This document shows positions 34,067 to 47,200 of a stretch of DNA of 64,000 nt, piece by piece. Below the pieces are notes generated by a model. It was not told where the DNA came from and ran no database searches. It was given only the letters and a program-made list of their open reading frames with translations. Positions within the stretch are counted from its first letter, which is position 1. Every line of letters begins with the position of its first letter. The DNA is from Aphis gossypii (lineage: Eukaryota > Arthropoda > Insecta > Hemiptera > Aphididae): contig NC_065533.1 of NCBI RefSeq assembly GCF_020184175.1, forward strand, positions 50,754,351-50,818,350, in the 5' to 3' direction. A program made the position numbers and the translations under genes.

Positions 34067-37000
34067 AATCGCAGGAAAAAAAAAAACGTTTAAAAAAGCT
34101 TAGACGATAAAATCGCAAAATCGTATAATAATCTCGCAGGTTTTTTTTTTCGATCGTCGCTCTCGACGACGACAACGAATGTCGAATATTATTCCTTCAA
34201 AACGATTCATATATTTATAATATATGTTAGCTCCGACCGCAGACGAGGTCAAGTGCAAAAATTGTTTTGACGAGGCTGTCCATATTATTGTGTACAGGTA
34301 TATACCTACATTATACAGGCGCCCTCCTATTTTTAAAACCGACTTTGCTGTGTACCTATAGCCTTCGCAAAACATAACACCTTAAACCGCGTATGTCTAA
34401 ATAATAAAATAACAATTCGTATAAAAAAATATAACTACATGGAAAATCGTTATTTTTAAAAAAAAAAAAAAATCGCGAGCATCACGCGCGTATATATTAT
34501 ATAGGACATTATAAGTTATATCGCTGTGTATAATTATTGGGAACTGATATTTTACACGTGTATGTATGAGTGTGTGAATAATTTTAGTTTGGTAGTAAAA
34601 AATATGCGATAAAAATTAAATGTATTTAATACCAAATTTAATGTATTATACTGCATTACTATATTGTGTAAAGTTTGTACAAGCGTTTGCGGTATAATAA
34701 AATGTAGCAGACATAAATATTGAAATTGAACTGCTAGAGCAATATTATACACTGCAGATTATTAATTTTCAGTTAAATCTTAATCTGCAGCGTATAGTAG
34801 TTAAATGAGAATAATGAGAGACGTTTACTTTGATGTGTTTGGTGTACCTATGACAAACGTTATCTACATTGCAGTCAATTGTACCTATTATTACTATGCT
34901 GTAGCATTGAAATCAATCAAATTAAAATATAATCAAACAGATGTCATTTCCTAAGGATATTATAATATAATTTAATATGAGATATGGTTGAACCAAGATT
35001 TTCATAAAAAAAAAAGTGATAAAGTATTATATTTCGACCAGATTATTATGAACTGCGATTCTTCAGATATTATGAAAAATATTGATAATCGGTACATATT
35101 TATTTTTATGTGTGAGTGAGCAGAGGCAGGAAAATTCGCGAGGGTTGTTAATACATTCGCAACTTGCAGGTGTCCTTACTTGAAAACGTCACACCTCTGT
35201 TCATACCCTTCAGGATATATAAAGTACTTCAGGATCGGAGAATCCTTCGCCCCCTTGTCTACCAACAGCGTCTCTCAATCCAGACACGGTTTCATGAAAT
35301 AATAAGGCATGCGACGATAATATAAAATGTAAGGTGTTTTTCACGAAATTTACAATATTGCCGTAAAGTCTCATCTTGTTACATAAAAATAATAATATAT
35401 TACGTGTCTACAAAAAAAAAAAAAAAAATCATAAAGAACAAAAACAATATTTTATGGAAATAATATCCATATGCAGAAAAGTGATAAAATATAACATTTG
35501 CAGACACGACATTTAAAAAAATTTAAATAACCCTACGTGAACTTATACTATAATAATTGCGTAGATACCTATACTAAATACTAATATAATATGTTATGCA
35601 GTAGGTAACTCGCATGTGAAAAAAAAAATATCGTGAATTATATTTCAGAAACATTACATAGTGTTAGTCTAAATATATTCAATGTTGTTTGATCAATTTC
35701 AAAAAGTTTGTAAGACGTTCTATATTTTTTAGGATTTTCCGCAAAAAAAAAATCAAGGTCCTTCGGATGTAGATAACTATGTTGTACAAGTTTTAAGTGC
35801 AAACATTGTGTTCACTGGATATCGCGAATTATCCATGCAGTGATATCATTATAATATTACGTAGACGTCACTTTGAACGAACAATAAAAAGCACTGTCGT
35901 TTTTTAACGTAGGATATTATAATACGACTGCATTATTTTAACGTTGAAGCAGCCATCATCAAACAAAATTTCCAGCCATACTCTGACATAACGTTGGTAA
36001 TTTTCCTCTCCCCTGAATTGCATGTTTAATGTTCATTATTTCATAAAAATTTACGTTGTTTTCTTTGGACTGTATTAATATAATATAATTTTTAAAGCAC
36101 GAAGTTACAACACTACATACGTCTCAGTGGAATCGAGTATGATCTTCGATTTAAATATATTACCTATTTCAACATGATATATATTTATGCGTCACCTTAA
36201 CGTATGTAAATTAAAACGACTGATTTGGCATTGTAAATTCATAATAGTTATGATAAAATTATTTTATCTAGGCGATCGTTTATATTACCGAATTATATTA
36301 TTTTTATTTTTTTTTTATCTATTATATATTTATATACCTGATAGCAATAATATAATTTTGATTGATATCATATTGTGATATTCATAGTGTATGAACAAAT
36401 AAGTACCAGTAGCTGTCTCATGTAAAAACTGAAAAATAAATGCATTTTTAAATTTATTTGTATACAATTTTAAGTTTTAGAAACAATAACGATAGAACTA
36501 ATCAAGTATTCTAATTCACTGCAAATTTATTTCAGAAACTGCATTTATGAAATATTTAAATTTATTCAGAAGCGGTGTTAATTATAATTTAACTCGTACA
36601 CTGTATATCATCATACGTTATACGTATTTATAATTATATAACTAAAGATAAAATAATACACAAACATATTATTATACATTTATACATAACATTATTATTC
36701 TTTATAACGCACTACAAAATAATTATTTAGTTTTGATTTTAATTCGGCTGTAACAACTGTAATGACAATTTTTATTTAATCGTAGTTACTTTGACGCCAT
36801 ATCGCATACATTTGCGTGTGTAAATTATGTGAAATGTTTTTTCATATTTTATTAGGTAAATATTGACAAGCTGAAATAAAATTAAATATTTTTTTAATTG
36901 AAATTAAATTTCTATTTTAAACTCCTATTATTTATTATTGTGATTAATTTTAAAATGTATTTTTTATAGTGCTGTACATATTATATTGAGTACAGGCAAT

Positions 37001-39134
37001 AATAAAATATAATATATTACCAAACATTCTTTAAGTAAATATTTTAATCATATTATAATGTCATCACATGTACATTTTATATTAAGTATTTATTAATGTG
37101 ATTTATAAATTATAGTTCACAAGTTTAATTTAATTCGAAAACTAAATTGATGCTTGGTGTTTGGTATATTAAACTATATGTTTCAGAAAAGGCCTATTAT
37201 ACTTGTACGTGCATTACTATATAATAATATCGTCCTATGCAATTCGACACATTTATTTATGAAAAAAAAATATATATATATTTAGGTTTGAACCGTTTTA
37301 CCATAATAAACCATTAAAAACTTCTTTTTCAACATGAAATATTTTCTGCCGGAAAAATGAAGTCGGTCAACCACGATGTTTTAATTATTCTGATTCGATT
37401 TGAATAATCATTTTTAATAAATAATATCATTTGCAATAAATCCGAACCAATATTATATTGTACACATATTATAATTCAATTATTAATGCAACCTATTTTG
37501 TTAGCAAACAGCGTTTATGATATGTAAAGTGAACATCTATAAAAGTCATCATCAGTGCCCAATAACAAAGTTGTATTGTTATAGATGTAATCAAAAGCAT
37601 CAGTTGGTTTGATTAAATGATTGGGGTGCGAAGGGTGGTCGTTTCACTGAAGTATAAAATATATAAAGGGTGAAATGGATTTTAATTGACTTATTTATTA
37701 ACTATAATGACTAGTGTGGATTTTTTTTTTTTAATGTTTATGTAGAATCTAAATATGAACACTAATATGTTAATTTGTTCATATAAATAATCAACAGATT
37801 GCCAAGTTTGTATCCTTTTTTTGTTGGTATTTAATTGTACGTTTCATTTCTACGCGATACTAACAATTATACAGAAGTACAGACATTTTTATTTTGAATT
37901 TCTTTCTTATAGTACTATTATATAATAATACTTATATATTATAAAAAGCATTTTTATGAAATTATAATATTGAAATAATTTTAGATTTATTAATTATTTA
38001 TAGTTACGTTTTTTTTTTTAATGAAATGACAAGTATTTTAAATTTAATGACGTACTATATTCATTTTTAGTATGAATTTGTAACTTTGTACGCTAAAAAA
38101 AGCAGCGATTATATACGAAAATTAATGATCGGTATGATGAATTTGCATATCAATAATTATTAAAAATATTACATACAACCCCATTGATGTGTGCAACTAT
38201 TGTTGATTAAAAATAATGAACTTTGACGAATACGAGTACCTAAATAGATTAAAATTTAAAAGTAATCTATTTTTCGACAAACATAATTTGTTTATTACAT
38301 TTTTATCTCGTCTAGTCGGACTTTTTTTTGCATGTTGGTCGCGCAATATTGCATAATGGACGTTCCTATACTAAATATAAAATTAAAGTAATTAACTTTT
38401 TTTTGAATTGACAGTTAACAACTTATTTTGGATTTAAATTCTATTCTCAACTCATGATTGTTTTATACCGTAAATTTATTGTCGTAATTATGTAGTTACT
38501 AATTAGATAATTTGAATATTTATGCGGTTATACCTAAATCCATTAGATTTTGACTTTGGCTTTGTAAATAAACACTTATATCCCTGTAGTATATATATAT
38601 ATTTATTACAGTCGTAGTATTTCTCTGTTTGTTTAAACTTTGTTAAAAGTATGTTAAGACCATTGATTTTATGTACAACACTTTTACTGCGACTTTGACC
38701 GTGGGCTCTCGTTATATATATCTCACAATTAAAATTATTTTACAAACTGTAAAACTAACAAAAAAAAAAAAAAGTGTACAAAATGTAATAAATTTATCCA
38801 TACCATTTGGAATTTTTACATGCTGCTCTGGTCGAATAGTTGAAAACAAAAATTCAACTATAAAGTACATTGCGTATATTCGTAAAGTTTTTTAACTTTG
38901 CAGTAAATTTGTAATGTTTTACTTTTTAAACGTTTATTATCTACATAAACTGTAAATATACATGCGAGTACAAAATTATAATACATATAAGATGTAAACA
39001 ATTTTAAATTTTATTAGTCTTGTTATTATATAATATTCATTTATTGTAAATAGGTACCTACCTACAACTTATTATAATACCGTATAATTTGTTATAATTC
39101 AAACGTATAAGAAAACGTGTGGTAATAAATGATT
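34067..39134. other. Long AT-rich stretch without recognised gene
   Basis: About 5 kb of low-GC DNA. The exception is a GC-raised island at 35120-35302. Open frames elsewhere are short and rich in Ile, Lys, Asn and Tyr. No RNA gene or transposon end was recognised. Confidence 0.5.
35120..35302. other. GC-raised island open on both strands, unknown
   Basis: A plus-strand frame without an early ATG is open for 60 codons to TAA at 35300-35302, with segments such as CPYLKTSHLCSYPSGYIKYF. On the minus strand a frame over 35220-35310 reads, in part, HETVSGLRDAVGRQGGEGFS. A CTTCAGGAT word occurs twice, 18 bp apart. The composition contrasts sharply with its AT-rich surroundings. It could be a fragment of a coding exon, an old transposon fragment or a conserved non-coding element. 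I cannot choose between these. Confidence 0.3.
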
Positions 39135-39272
39135 ATGAAGCTAAATTTTCCTCTTAGTCTCGACGAATTATTAACGAAGAAACCCTGTAACCCGAGCAAC
39201 GAGATCACTGGCGTTTCGGAAATTTCGGGTCGGTTGGGGTTTTGCTTAAAGCGATATTATGGTACCACATAA
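39135..39272 (+). CDS. Candidate 45-codon ORF or exon
   Basis: An ATG opens a 45-codon frame that ends in TAA at 39270-39272 and contains segments such as LDELLTKKPCNPSNEITGVS. A good acceptor, TTTTCCTCTTAG, ends at 39157, so the region could equally be an exon starting at 39158 in the same frame. GC is clearly higher than in the flanks. A second frame overlaps its end (39259-39345), so the coding signal continues after a +1 shift. No family is recognised. Confidence 0.22.
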   Translation: MKLNFPLSLDELLTKKPCNPSNEITGVSEISGRLGFCLKRYYGTT

Positions 39273-39345
39273 TACAGATACCGGTAACACAGACGCGGTT
39301 AATGTTTACCGAGCAAAATGCGTGGATGACTTAGCGAGAGCGTAA
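39259..39345 (+). CDS. Overlapping 28-codon ORF in the next frame
   Basis: An ATG within the end of the previous ORF opens a +1 frame with balanced codons (VPHNTDTGNTDAVNVYRAKC) ending at TAA 39343-39345. Together the two frames suggest one longer coding segment broken by a one-base shift, or a conserved non-coding stretch with coding-like composition. Confidence 0.15.
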   Translation: MVPHNTDTGNTDAVNVYRAKCVDDLARA

Positions 39346-40250
39346 ACATGGGATGGATTAATGGTTTTTGCCTCCTTTCGACAAAATTCTTGAAAATCAA
39401 TACCTCGCATCGAGGAAACCTATAATAGTACGGACTCTATACGCGTAACTTTATAAATATATAGGTATATATTATATAATATCGTTAATATCTACAAAGA
39501 AAATAATCGTTAAAAACGTAAAACGAACGTTTTATTTTTTACACACAATTATATTTTTATATAGGTAGGTACCCCTTTATATAGCCTGTGCGTAGGACGT
39601 TTTTTATAAAACGTAGCGTATAAATTCAAAAATACTTATAATAATCGATAGAATATAATATACGATACTGTATAAAAAAAAATACTGAAGTCTTTACTGC
39701 GCATAATATAGAAATGGTAGCGATTTAGAGTTAATAATGCTGTACACTGCAATACGAGAAGCCATCCTTGATGAAGTCCATTAATGCACTGAAAATAATG
39801 TATTCCTATGTACGCGCGTGGTGTAAAGTCGTCGTTATTGGAACATCGAACGAATGAGAAATCGGAAAACATTGGAGCTCAAGTATAGCCGGTCGCCGTT
39901 CACTGTCACGACGCGTCATAATACGTATTATTTACCACGGTACATATGCCGATCGCAATCTTTTATCACGTTGATAATAATGTGCTTATTTTTTTTTATA
40001 CATATATATATAAATATACGCGCATATTTCGTAAGGACGTTTGGATTTTTTTCATACGCAGATAATTTCCGAACGTGTCTAATGTTTACGTAATATATCT
40101 GACGACTGACGATTGCAGCTGCTGCAGATACATGTACTGCAGATTGTCACGGCGGCGGCGATGAAATCCTTCGCGTAACGCAATTAATAACACGTCACCA
40201 AACCTATGGTGTATGGTTCGTTCTCGCGGACAGAGAGTCTTATCAGAGGA
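39346..40250. other. Mixed stretch without recognised gene
   Basis: AT-rich DNA is followed from about 39850 by CpG-containing unique sequence leading into CpG block IV. Frames at 39636-39872 (minus) and 39854-40093 (plus) are open but show no domain. A dense GCAGCTGCTGCAG word, which contains an E-box CAGCTG, lies at about 40117. Confidence 0.42.
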
Positions 40251-40284
40251 GTGAAAAACAAAGTGCGCACGGGGTCTCGGTTCC

Positions 40285-40491
40285 GTGAAATTTCCTTTTA
40301 GTCTAATAAACCGTATACGCGCGGACCTGCAGAGTGCAGAGTCGCGCGGCGGCGATAAATTGTCCGGGATAAGCGAGCATATATTATACGACGTGGTTTT
40401 TCACGATCGTTTTCCAAGCCGGAGAATATATAATATACTGCGCGGCGCGAACTCTTGTGCGCGGGGAGGTTTAGGCCGCACCGGACCGTGA
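40285..40491 (+). CDS. Candidate 68-codon frame or internal exon
   Basis: The frame is open from an upstream TGA near 40250 to TGA at 40489-40491 and has no ATG, so it would have to be an exon or use a GTG. An acceptor with a pyrimidine tract, TTTCCTTTTAG, ends at 40301 inside it. The exon reading contains NRIRADLQSAESRGGDKLSG and EHILYDVVFHDRFPSRRIYN, which is free of repeats. No family is recognised. It lies at the edge of CpG block IV, where fewer stops are expected. Confidence 0.2.
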   Translation: MKFPFSLINRIRADLQSAESRGGDKLSGISEHILYDVVFHDRFPSRRIYNILRGANSCARGGLGRTGP

Positions 40492-40499
40492 GAAACGCG

Positions 40500-43400
40500 C
40501 GTTCTTCACGCGAAGGAAAACTGAAATGAATTATTATATACGAGTGAGAAAAAACTGAGAAAAAAAAACGACGTTATCCCACATGTGTACGGACAAAATT
40601 GATCGTAAGAAGATTCCCCTCGCCCACGTAATATATATATATTAAAAGGCCTATACGTATTGTATTGTTATTATAATACACGCGAACGGTCAACGCCTAA
40701 ATCGCGGCGGCGGCGGTGGTGTGCGTCAAAAAACGTGTATTGGGGGTTTACATCCCCCCCCCTTATTCGAGAATACTGAGATAATAATATATTATATTAA
40801 TATACGATAATATATGGTAAAAAAATACGATATATATACAGTCAATGTGCGTACCTACCTATATAATATTATATAATACGCGCGGCGGCAACCCTCCCGG
40901 TCAACCGATGTGCCATTGTGCGCGCCGCCCGCGAATCGTATTATATTATTATTATTATTATTATTATTGTAATATTCGATGGGAAAGTGCGAGCGAGCGG
41001 GAAAAAAAAATAAAAAAAAAAACCAAACCAAACCAAAACAAAAACACAACCTTGACGGATAACGCGTAGAGATTTATTGAATGCAAAAGTTAATACCACG
41101 CCGTCCCCATCCGCCCGCCCACCCGTTCACCCACAGCAGCGACACACCCCACCGCCGGCGCCCCCGTCAGTCAAGACGCGAGCGCGGACCCCTTTCGTAA
41201 CGGTAATTCGGCCGCTTCGACGACGACGACGACGACGATATAGAAAATTTCTCGTTCGTACATATTACGCGCGTGGGGTGGCGGCGGCGACGACGACGGA
41301 CGTCGGTCGAGCGGGCGGGGGAGAGGGCAGTGCAGTAATAGCGTATATTGCAAGCCGACGGAACGGCGTGACGTGTGCGGCGGCGGCGAGTGGCGGGGTG
41401 AACGCGCGCATCTAATTATTATTATCGCCACCGCCGTCGTCGTTGTTATTGTCGTCGTCGCCGTCGTCGTCGGTGCCGCCGCCGCCTTTTTCGTCGTCGT
41501 CGTCGTACGGCGTGTGTGCTGTGCGCGCGTGTGTGTGTGTGTGTGTATATTGCCGACGACGCCGCCACCCTCTGTCGCCTATATTATTATTATTATTATT
41601 ATATATATATATACAGAGCCACTGCTCGTCGTCGCTCCGTTCTACCGTGGCCGCCGCCGACTCGCCCGTCCGTCCGTCCACCCCCCTCCTTTCTCCACAC
41701 CGGCCACTCCCCCGCGCCGATAACACCGCGGTGCGTAACGACACTGTGCGGCCCACCCGCCGTCCCGTCGACCCTCTTTTAAGCCGTTGCCGTAACGCCG
41801 GGTCGAAGGTGCGGCGGCGGCGGCGACGGGGAGGTGCGGGTAAAACGACGAGCGCACTATACATAATATAATATATAACACACACACACACAGCGACGAC
41901 GACGTATAAGCGCGCTACACACATATATATAGTATAAAACGCGAGTAGTCGTGTGCGCGCGATTGTGTGTGTGTGCGGGCGCGACGAGAGGGTAAAACGC
42001 GTCTCGGCGGGATGCGCGCGGAGCGGTGCGGGCTCGTCCCGAAGGGGAGCGCCGTTCGTGGCAGCGAGGCGGGCGTTGTTCGGAGCGCGCGCGTGTGAGA
42101 GACGAGGGGTGGACGAGGGTGAGAAGGCGAGCGAGAGACGGCGGCGGCCAGCGAGCGAGCGAGAGAGGAAAAAAAAATAAATGAATATTCGCCGGCGTCG
42201 GTCTGTCGGGGGTGTCTTTATTATTATTCAACGGATAAAAACCCCATAGCGTCGTCGTATATATAATAGTATAGTATTATATGTGCGGTATATATATTAT
42301 GGTAGTGTGTGGTATATACAGTGGCGGTGGTGGTAGTAGTAGTCGTCAACGCCGCCGCCGCCGCCGCTGCACTCGTCGACGACGACGTCGTATATATGCC
42401 ATTATAATAATATAATATTATATATTATTATTATTATTATTATAAATTATAATATAAACTCGCGCGCGAAAGCGGTTCTACTCCCGCGAGCGCATTCACG
42501 CACACACACACGCACACCGGACAATGACGCAACCCCCCCGCGCATTTTTATCGGTTATCCGCCGACGCCGTCAGCTTCCCACGGTGTACTGTTTCGCCGC
42601 ACCGCCCGCCCGCCCCAAGGTTTTTAAACGATATTGGCACGGAACCGTTCCGCCGCCGCGTCGTGCGGGTGCCACCGCGGGGCCGCCTCCGTCGTCCGTC
42701 GTCGTCACACACACGCGCGCACACAGCTCTCTTACATTATCGTTATTATTATTATTACTATCGTCATCGTCGTGACGATCATCGTCGTCGTCGTCGTTCT
42801 CTGCTTCGTTCTTTATATAACACGACGTGCTATAAAACGCGAAGCGAAACGACGAATTTTCAAAGATATATATTTCCTTTTCTTCTTTCACGTCCTGCTC
42901 CTCTCCTCTCGGTTCGGCGCGAGATTCGTGCGTGGTCCAGATGTCAGCGGCGGCGGCGGCGGCGGTCCGCGTCCGTTCGATAATTACTCACATATTTTCG
43001 CGACGTCACTGTCCATTATTTTTCGTCTCTGCGGTATTATACGCGCGTCTCGTAGTGTACGGAAAACACGTGTGTGCCCACCCGCGCCGCGTGCGTTCAA
43101 TGCGTATAATATAATATACAACATATAGGGATTCGAGATCGCATAGAAATCGTATACACCGACCGCACGCACAACACGCATCCGCGTTGCACACATGACA
43201 AAAATCAAGAAATCACCCTCGTCACGGATTATGGCGTTTCCTAGTTATCGATCAAAAAAAAAAAAAAAAAAGGGAAAAAAGTAGTCCGCACTCGAATACC
43301 GCACGATATCCCCGCGGCGCGGCGTCGTCAAACTCGGCATCCGGAGACACATGTTCGGTCGTGTTCGCTTTATACGTAGAGAAAAGAAAGAAAAATCGTC

Positions 43401-44200
43401 CGGGATTACGCCACGGGGTTCTCGGAAAAGGATCACTTCGTATTTTATTTTTGTTTTTTTTTCGTGTTTTATCGCATTCGCAAACTCGCTTTTAAATATA
43501 ATATTATAAGTATAATTTATATCGTATAAAAACGCCGTGTCAACATGGCACCCGTCATTATATATTATTATAAACTGGCGATCCGCGCCCAACGATAACT
43601 CGTGTTATACATATAGGTACGTATATAGTGTACATGTGACACACATGCCACCCGCACACGACGAGGAACCGTCAGACTGGTCATTTAAACTAATACAATA
43701 ATATAATAGTATATACTATATTATAAAACTGCCGATCGGGTAAATTGTTTTCGGGGGGATAGATCATCTCGTCCCTTTTCTCGGAACGGCCCAGTGTGTG
43801 ATTCTGCAGAACAAAAAGAAACCGTCGATCGCGTACGACTCACACACGTCATGTACACATGGTCGGTATGGTATGGTATGTACTTAAATTTTATTATGGG
43901 CATTAAAACTATTAAAATTTAACACACTCGCACCGCCGGGCCGAGGGACTTGTACGTATAATTTATACGATATATTATATATTATCGGAGCGTGTTATTC
44001 GTTCGGACGTTCGGTTATTATATTATTATTATTATTATTATGCACATAATATATTATAGTGACCACTTGTGCAGCGTTCAGCACGACGACGAGTCGGTAC
44101 CGTCAACGGTGATCAGAGAAAGGCCCGTCGTGTTCCGACACGTGTTTTAACGCGGCGGTAAACGGAAAACACATGTGTGTTTGTAGCCGCTATATAAAGT
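40500..44200. other. CpG- and microsatellite-rich block IV, no gene recognised
   Basis: This block is dense in CpG and has many triplet and dinucleotide arrays: ATT at about 40943-40968, ACG at 41219-41238, interrupted GTC at 41432-41510, GT at 41529-41546, ATT at 41582-41603, AC at 41879-41891, GGT/AGT and CCG at 42322-42367, and ATT at 42420-42441. Frames up to 170 codons are repeat-derived. A homopolymer C run of nine lies at 40753-40761. It may hold a promoter and 5' UTR. Confidence 0.5.
41219..41614. repeat. ACG, GTC, GT and ATT/TA arrays
   Basis: An ACG run at 41219-41238, an interrupted GTC/GCC tract at about 41432-41510, a GT run at about 41529-41546 and an ATT then TA run at 41582-41614 lie within 400 bp. 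Confidence 0.85.
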
Positions 44201-47200
44201 CGACCCGATTTCTGGGAATCGCCAAACACCCTTTCGACTAAAAAGTTTCGCGACTAAATTTGCGTTTGACGTTTCAATATATAACGTGTGATATATGTAG
44301 CACTTCCGCTCGCTCTAAATCGTGATACACACACACAAATGTATATACGTGTATATCGGGAAAAGGGTTGTTATTAGTCCTTCGGAATTCGAATACTCCG
44401 AAAGAGAATTGAAACCGTTCGTTTATTGTTTATAAATATAAAAACAAAACAAAAACACAAAACGGTCGTCGATAATCGTTTACGCGCGACGTCTGTGAAT
44501 GCTATACATACAATACCTACGTATGTGTGTGTGTGTGTGTGTGTATTATGTTTATACCGTTACTTAAATGTATAACAATTGATTTACGCCGTATATACAT
44601 GTATATGTATAATACGACGACTCTCTGTGTAAATATTTGTTTTCACTCGTTAAATATATTTTTTATAGGCTCAATAATAAACCGATTACTTAAATAAACC
44701 GGCGTTTATTAGTTAGATTTATTTATTCAGTTGCCGAAGGGGAAAAAAAACCCTCAAAGCATAAAACAATTGAAAAACGATATTATATTATTTCCGTGTT
44801 TTTAAATTGACCGCGTTCACGATAAACCTTTTGCGTTATACAACTATATAATTAAATGGTTTTATGGTCGAGGAAAAAAATGTGTCGCAAACCAATTAAC
44901 GATGTTTATTTATATAGCCAGTCGATGAGTTTAAAAAGTTTGTACACGAAAAGCTTTCAGTGAAAACATCCTGAATGTATTAATGAAGTTCGATCAAAAG
45001 CGGTCGAAGAAATAAACTTAAAACATAAATAGTTTTTTAATCGAATGTTTTTTTTTTTTTTTATTTCAAACTGTTGCTCGCTATCGGTTGTTTGGCATAT
45101 TTTATTTTACGATTATTTAACTCGTTTGTCTTTAATCTAATTGACTTATGTGATTGGATTATAACGAGTTATATTTACGTATAATACTATAATCACTCTT
45201 CATTTTAAAAATCATTCTGTGTTGAAGTTAATACTTACTTCATTAAAATAATTATAAATGGGTAAAAATAATTAATTTTGGTTTATTTGTAAACAGTTTC
45301 AATTTTTTTTATTATACATTCCAAGCATCGAATAAAATTAAATTCTCATATTATTGAGTTATTCTGTAGTAGAGCTTTCGAGATGGTTTTTAATTACGTT
45401 CTTCGAGTAAAAAAAAAGTGAGTAATTTGAAACGTTTACCCTTATATATTAAAGTTAACATTAGTATATTTTAGTATTAAAACTAAGTTTGTAGAACCCA
45501 AGGGAATTCATTTTGCAGAGTATCCTGTATATATTAGGTTTCGAGTGTACCTATTATAGTTATCGAGTTATAGATCAATGTAATGGATGTGTTAAAATTA
45601 AATATATATCAATCAATGTTAAACCATTGAACACAAAAATAAAAACTATTCTGACTAAATAGAAGACGAGTGGATCAGCGCATAGGAATAGTTAATTTTA
45701 TTATATTTTTTAGTATATAAATATAGTATAGGTACATTCCAGATTTATTATAGATAAATCTAATTTTTATCTAAAACATTATTTATAAAGAAGGTCTAAC
45801 ACTAAAAAGTTTAAGCTTAGTTTAGTGTCTTAAATCTCTAGACTTACTTTTAAAAATGCAACTATACTATATTATATAATATAACTTTTATAAAGTTATA
45901 AGTTATACAATACCGACGTATCATAACGATAATAATTATGTGAATAAGTTTGTGGTATAATTGTATAAATACCTTATAAGGAATAATAATTATAATAGGT
46001 ATTTTCAAAAAGGCATAAGAAATATAAAATAAACATTATAATTATAATTATAAACATTATGATGAGAAGTGTTTTTTTATATTTATATGGACTTTTTTTT
46101 TTTAAATGTATTATGTTATTTTTATTACATTTTAATAATCAATATCATCATAACATACTATAATAAGTTTAATACAATTTTTATTCTAAAAAAATAAATA
46201 AACAATACTTTATTACCATTAAATGCCTTGTGATGATAAACATTTTTAAAAACTAAATGTTATTTCGATTTACAAATAAAAAAAAAAACAGCACCTTATA
46301 TCCAGTGAGCTTTATTTTTAAAATCGGGATCCATTCTTTATAAACTGTCGTCAATAATATTACCGATGATTGGCGATTACGAGCGTCAACCCTCTTTGCG
46401 ATTTGTTTAGTCAGATAATAATTTTAATTTGTAGTTCGAGATCCTTTAATAGCTACTAGGTTTTTTTTTATTATTTATTATCGTCATTATTATTATTATT
46501 ATTATTACTCTTTTAACAAAGACATAACATACTTAAACCTGTTGCTTCTTTGTTGTGTATACAATAAATCACCACGGAAACATAAGATAATAATATATAT
46601 ATTGTACAAAGCACTTTAAATTTTAATACAGTTAAACCACCAAAGTTTTTAGGTGTACAATATCTATACGAATAAATGTTGTTTATATTTAAATATGCAT
46701 GTTCGTCAGTTTTTACTATACACCTTAAAGTTTTACGAATTGAACGTTTTTTTATGGTTTTAAATTCTACGAAACTTCAATTACTTGTCATACTATGTCA
46801 CATTATTTAATCATTATAAGCATATAACCACCAACTTTAAATCGTTTTGCCGATAATACGCAAAGTTTTATCATCATCACAAATCTGATTTAGAAAATGT
46901 TAACCTTTTTACATTTTAATGTTTTTGCATAAACATAATTTATACAATTTTACAAATAGTTCTTGTAATTATTGTAATATAAAACATGTTTAACGTAAAT
47001 ATTTATTAATTGTTTATGATTTATATAAGTAATATACTAATATTCTGATATACTTAAATAACTATAATATAATATATATATTATTGACCATCTACATTTT
47101 TTATTTATAAATGATAATAATTATTATAACTGCCAAAAACCATACCTATAGGCTATAACCTACACATACACACACTATAGTATCGTAAAAGCGAGTTATA

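Noticed and set aside
41412..41924. 170-codon minus-strand frame and overlapping plus-strand frames
   Set aside because: Asp, Asn and Arg runs mirror GTC and ATT arrays; at least four frames are open at once, the mark of repeat-driven openness.
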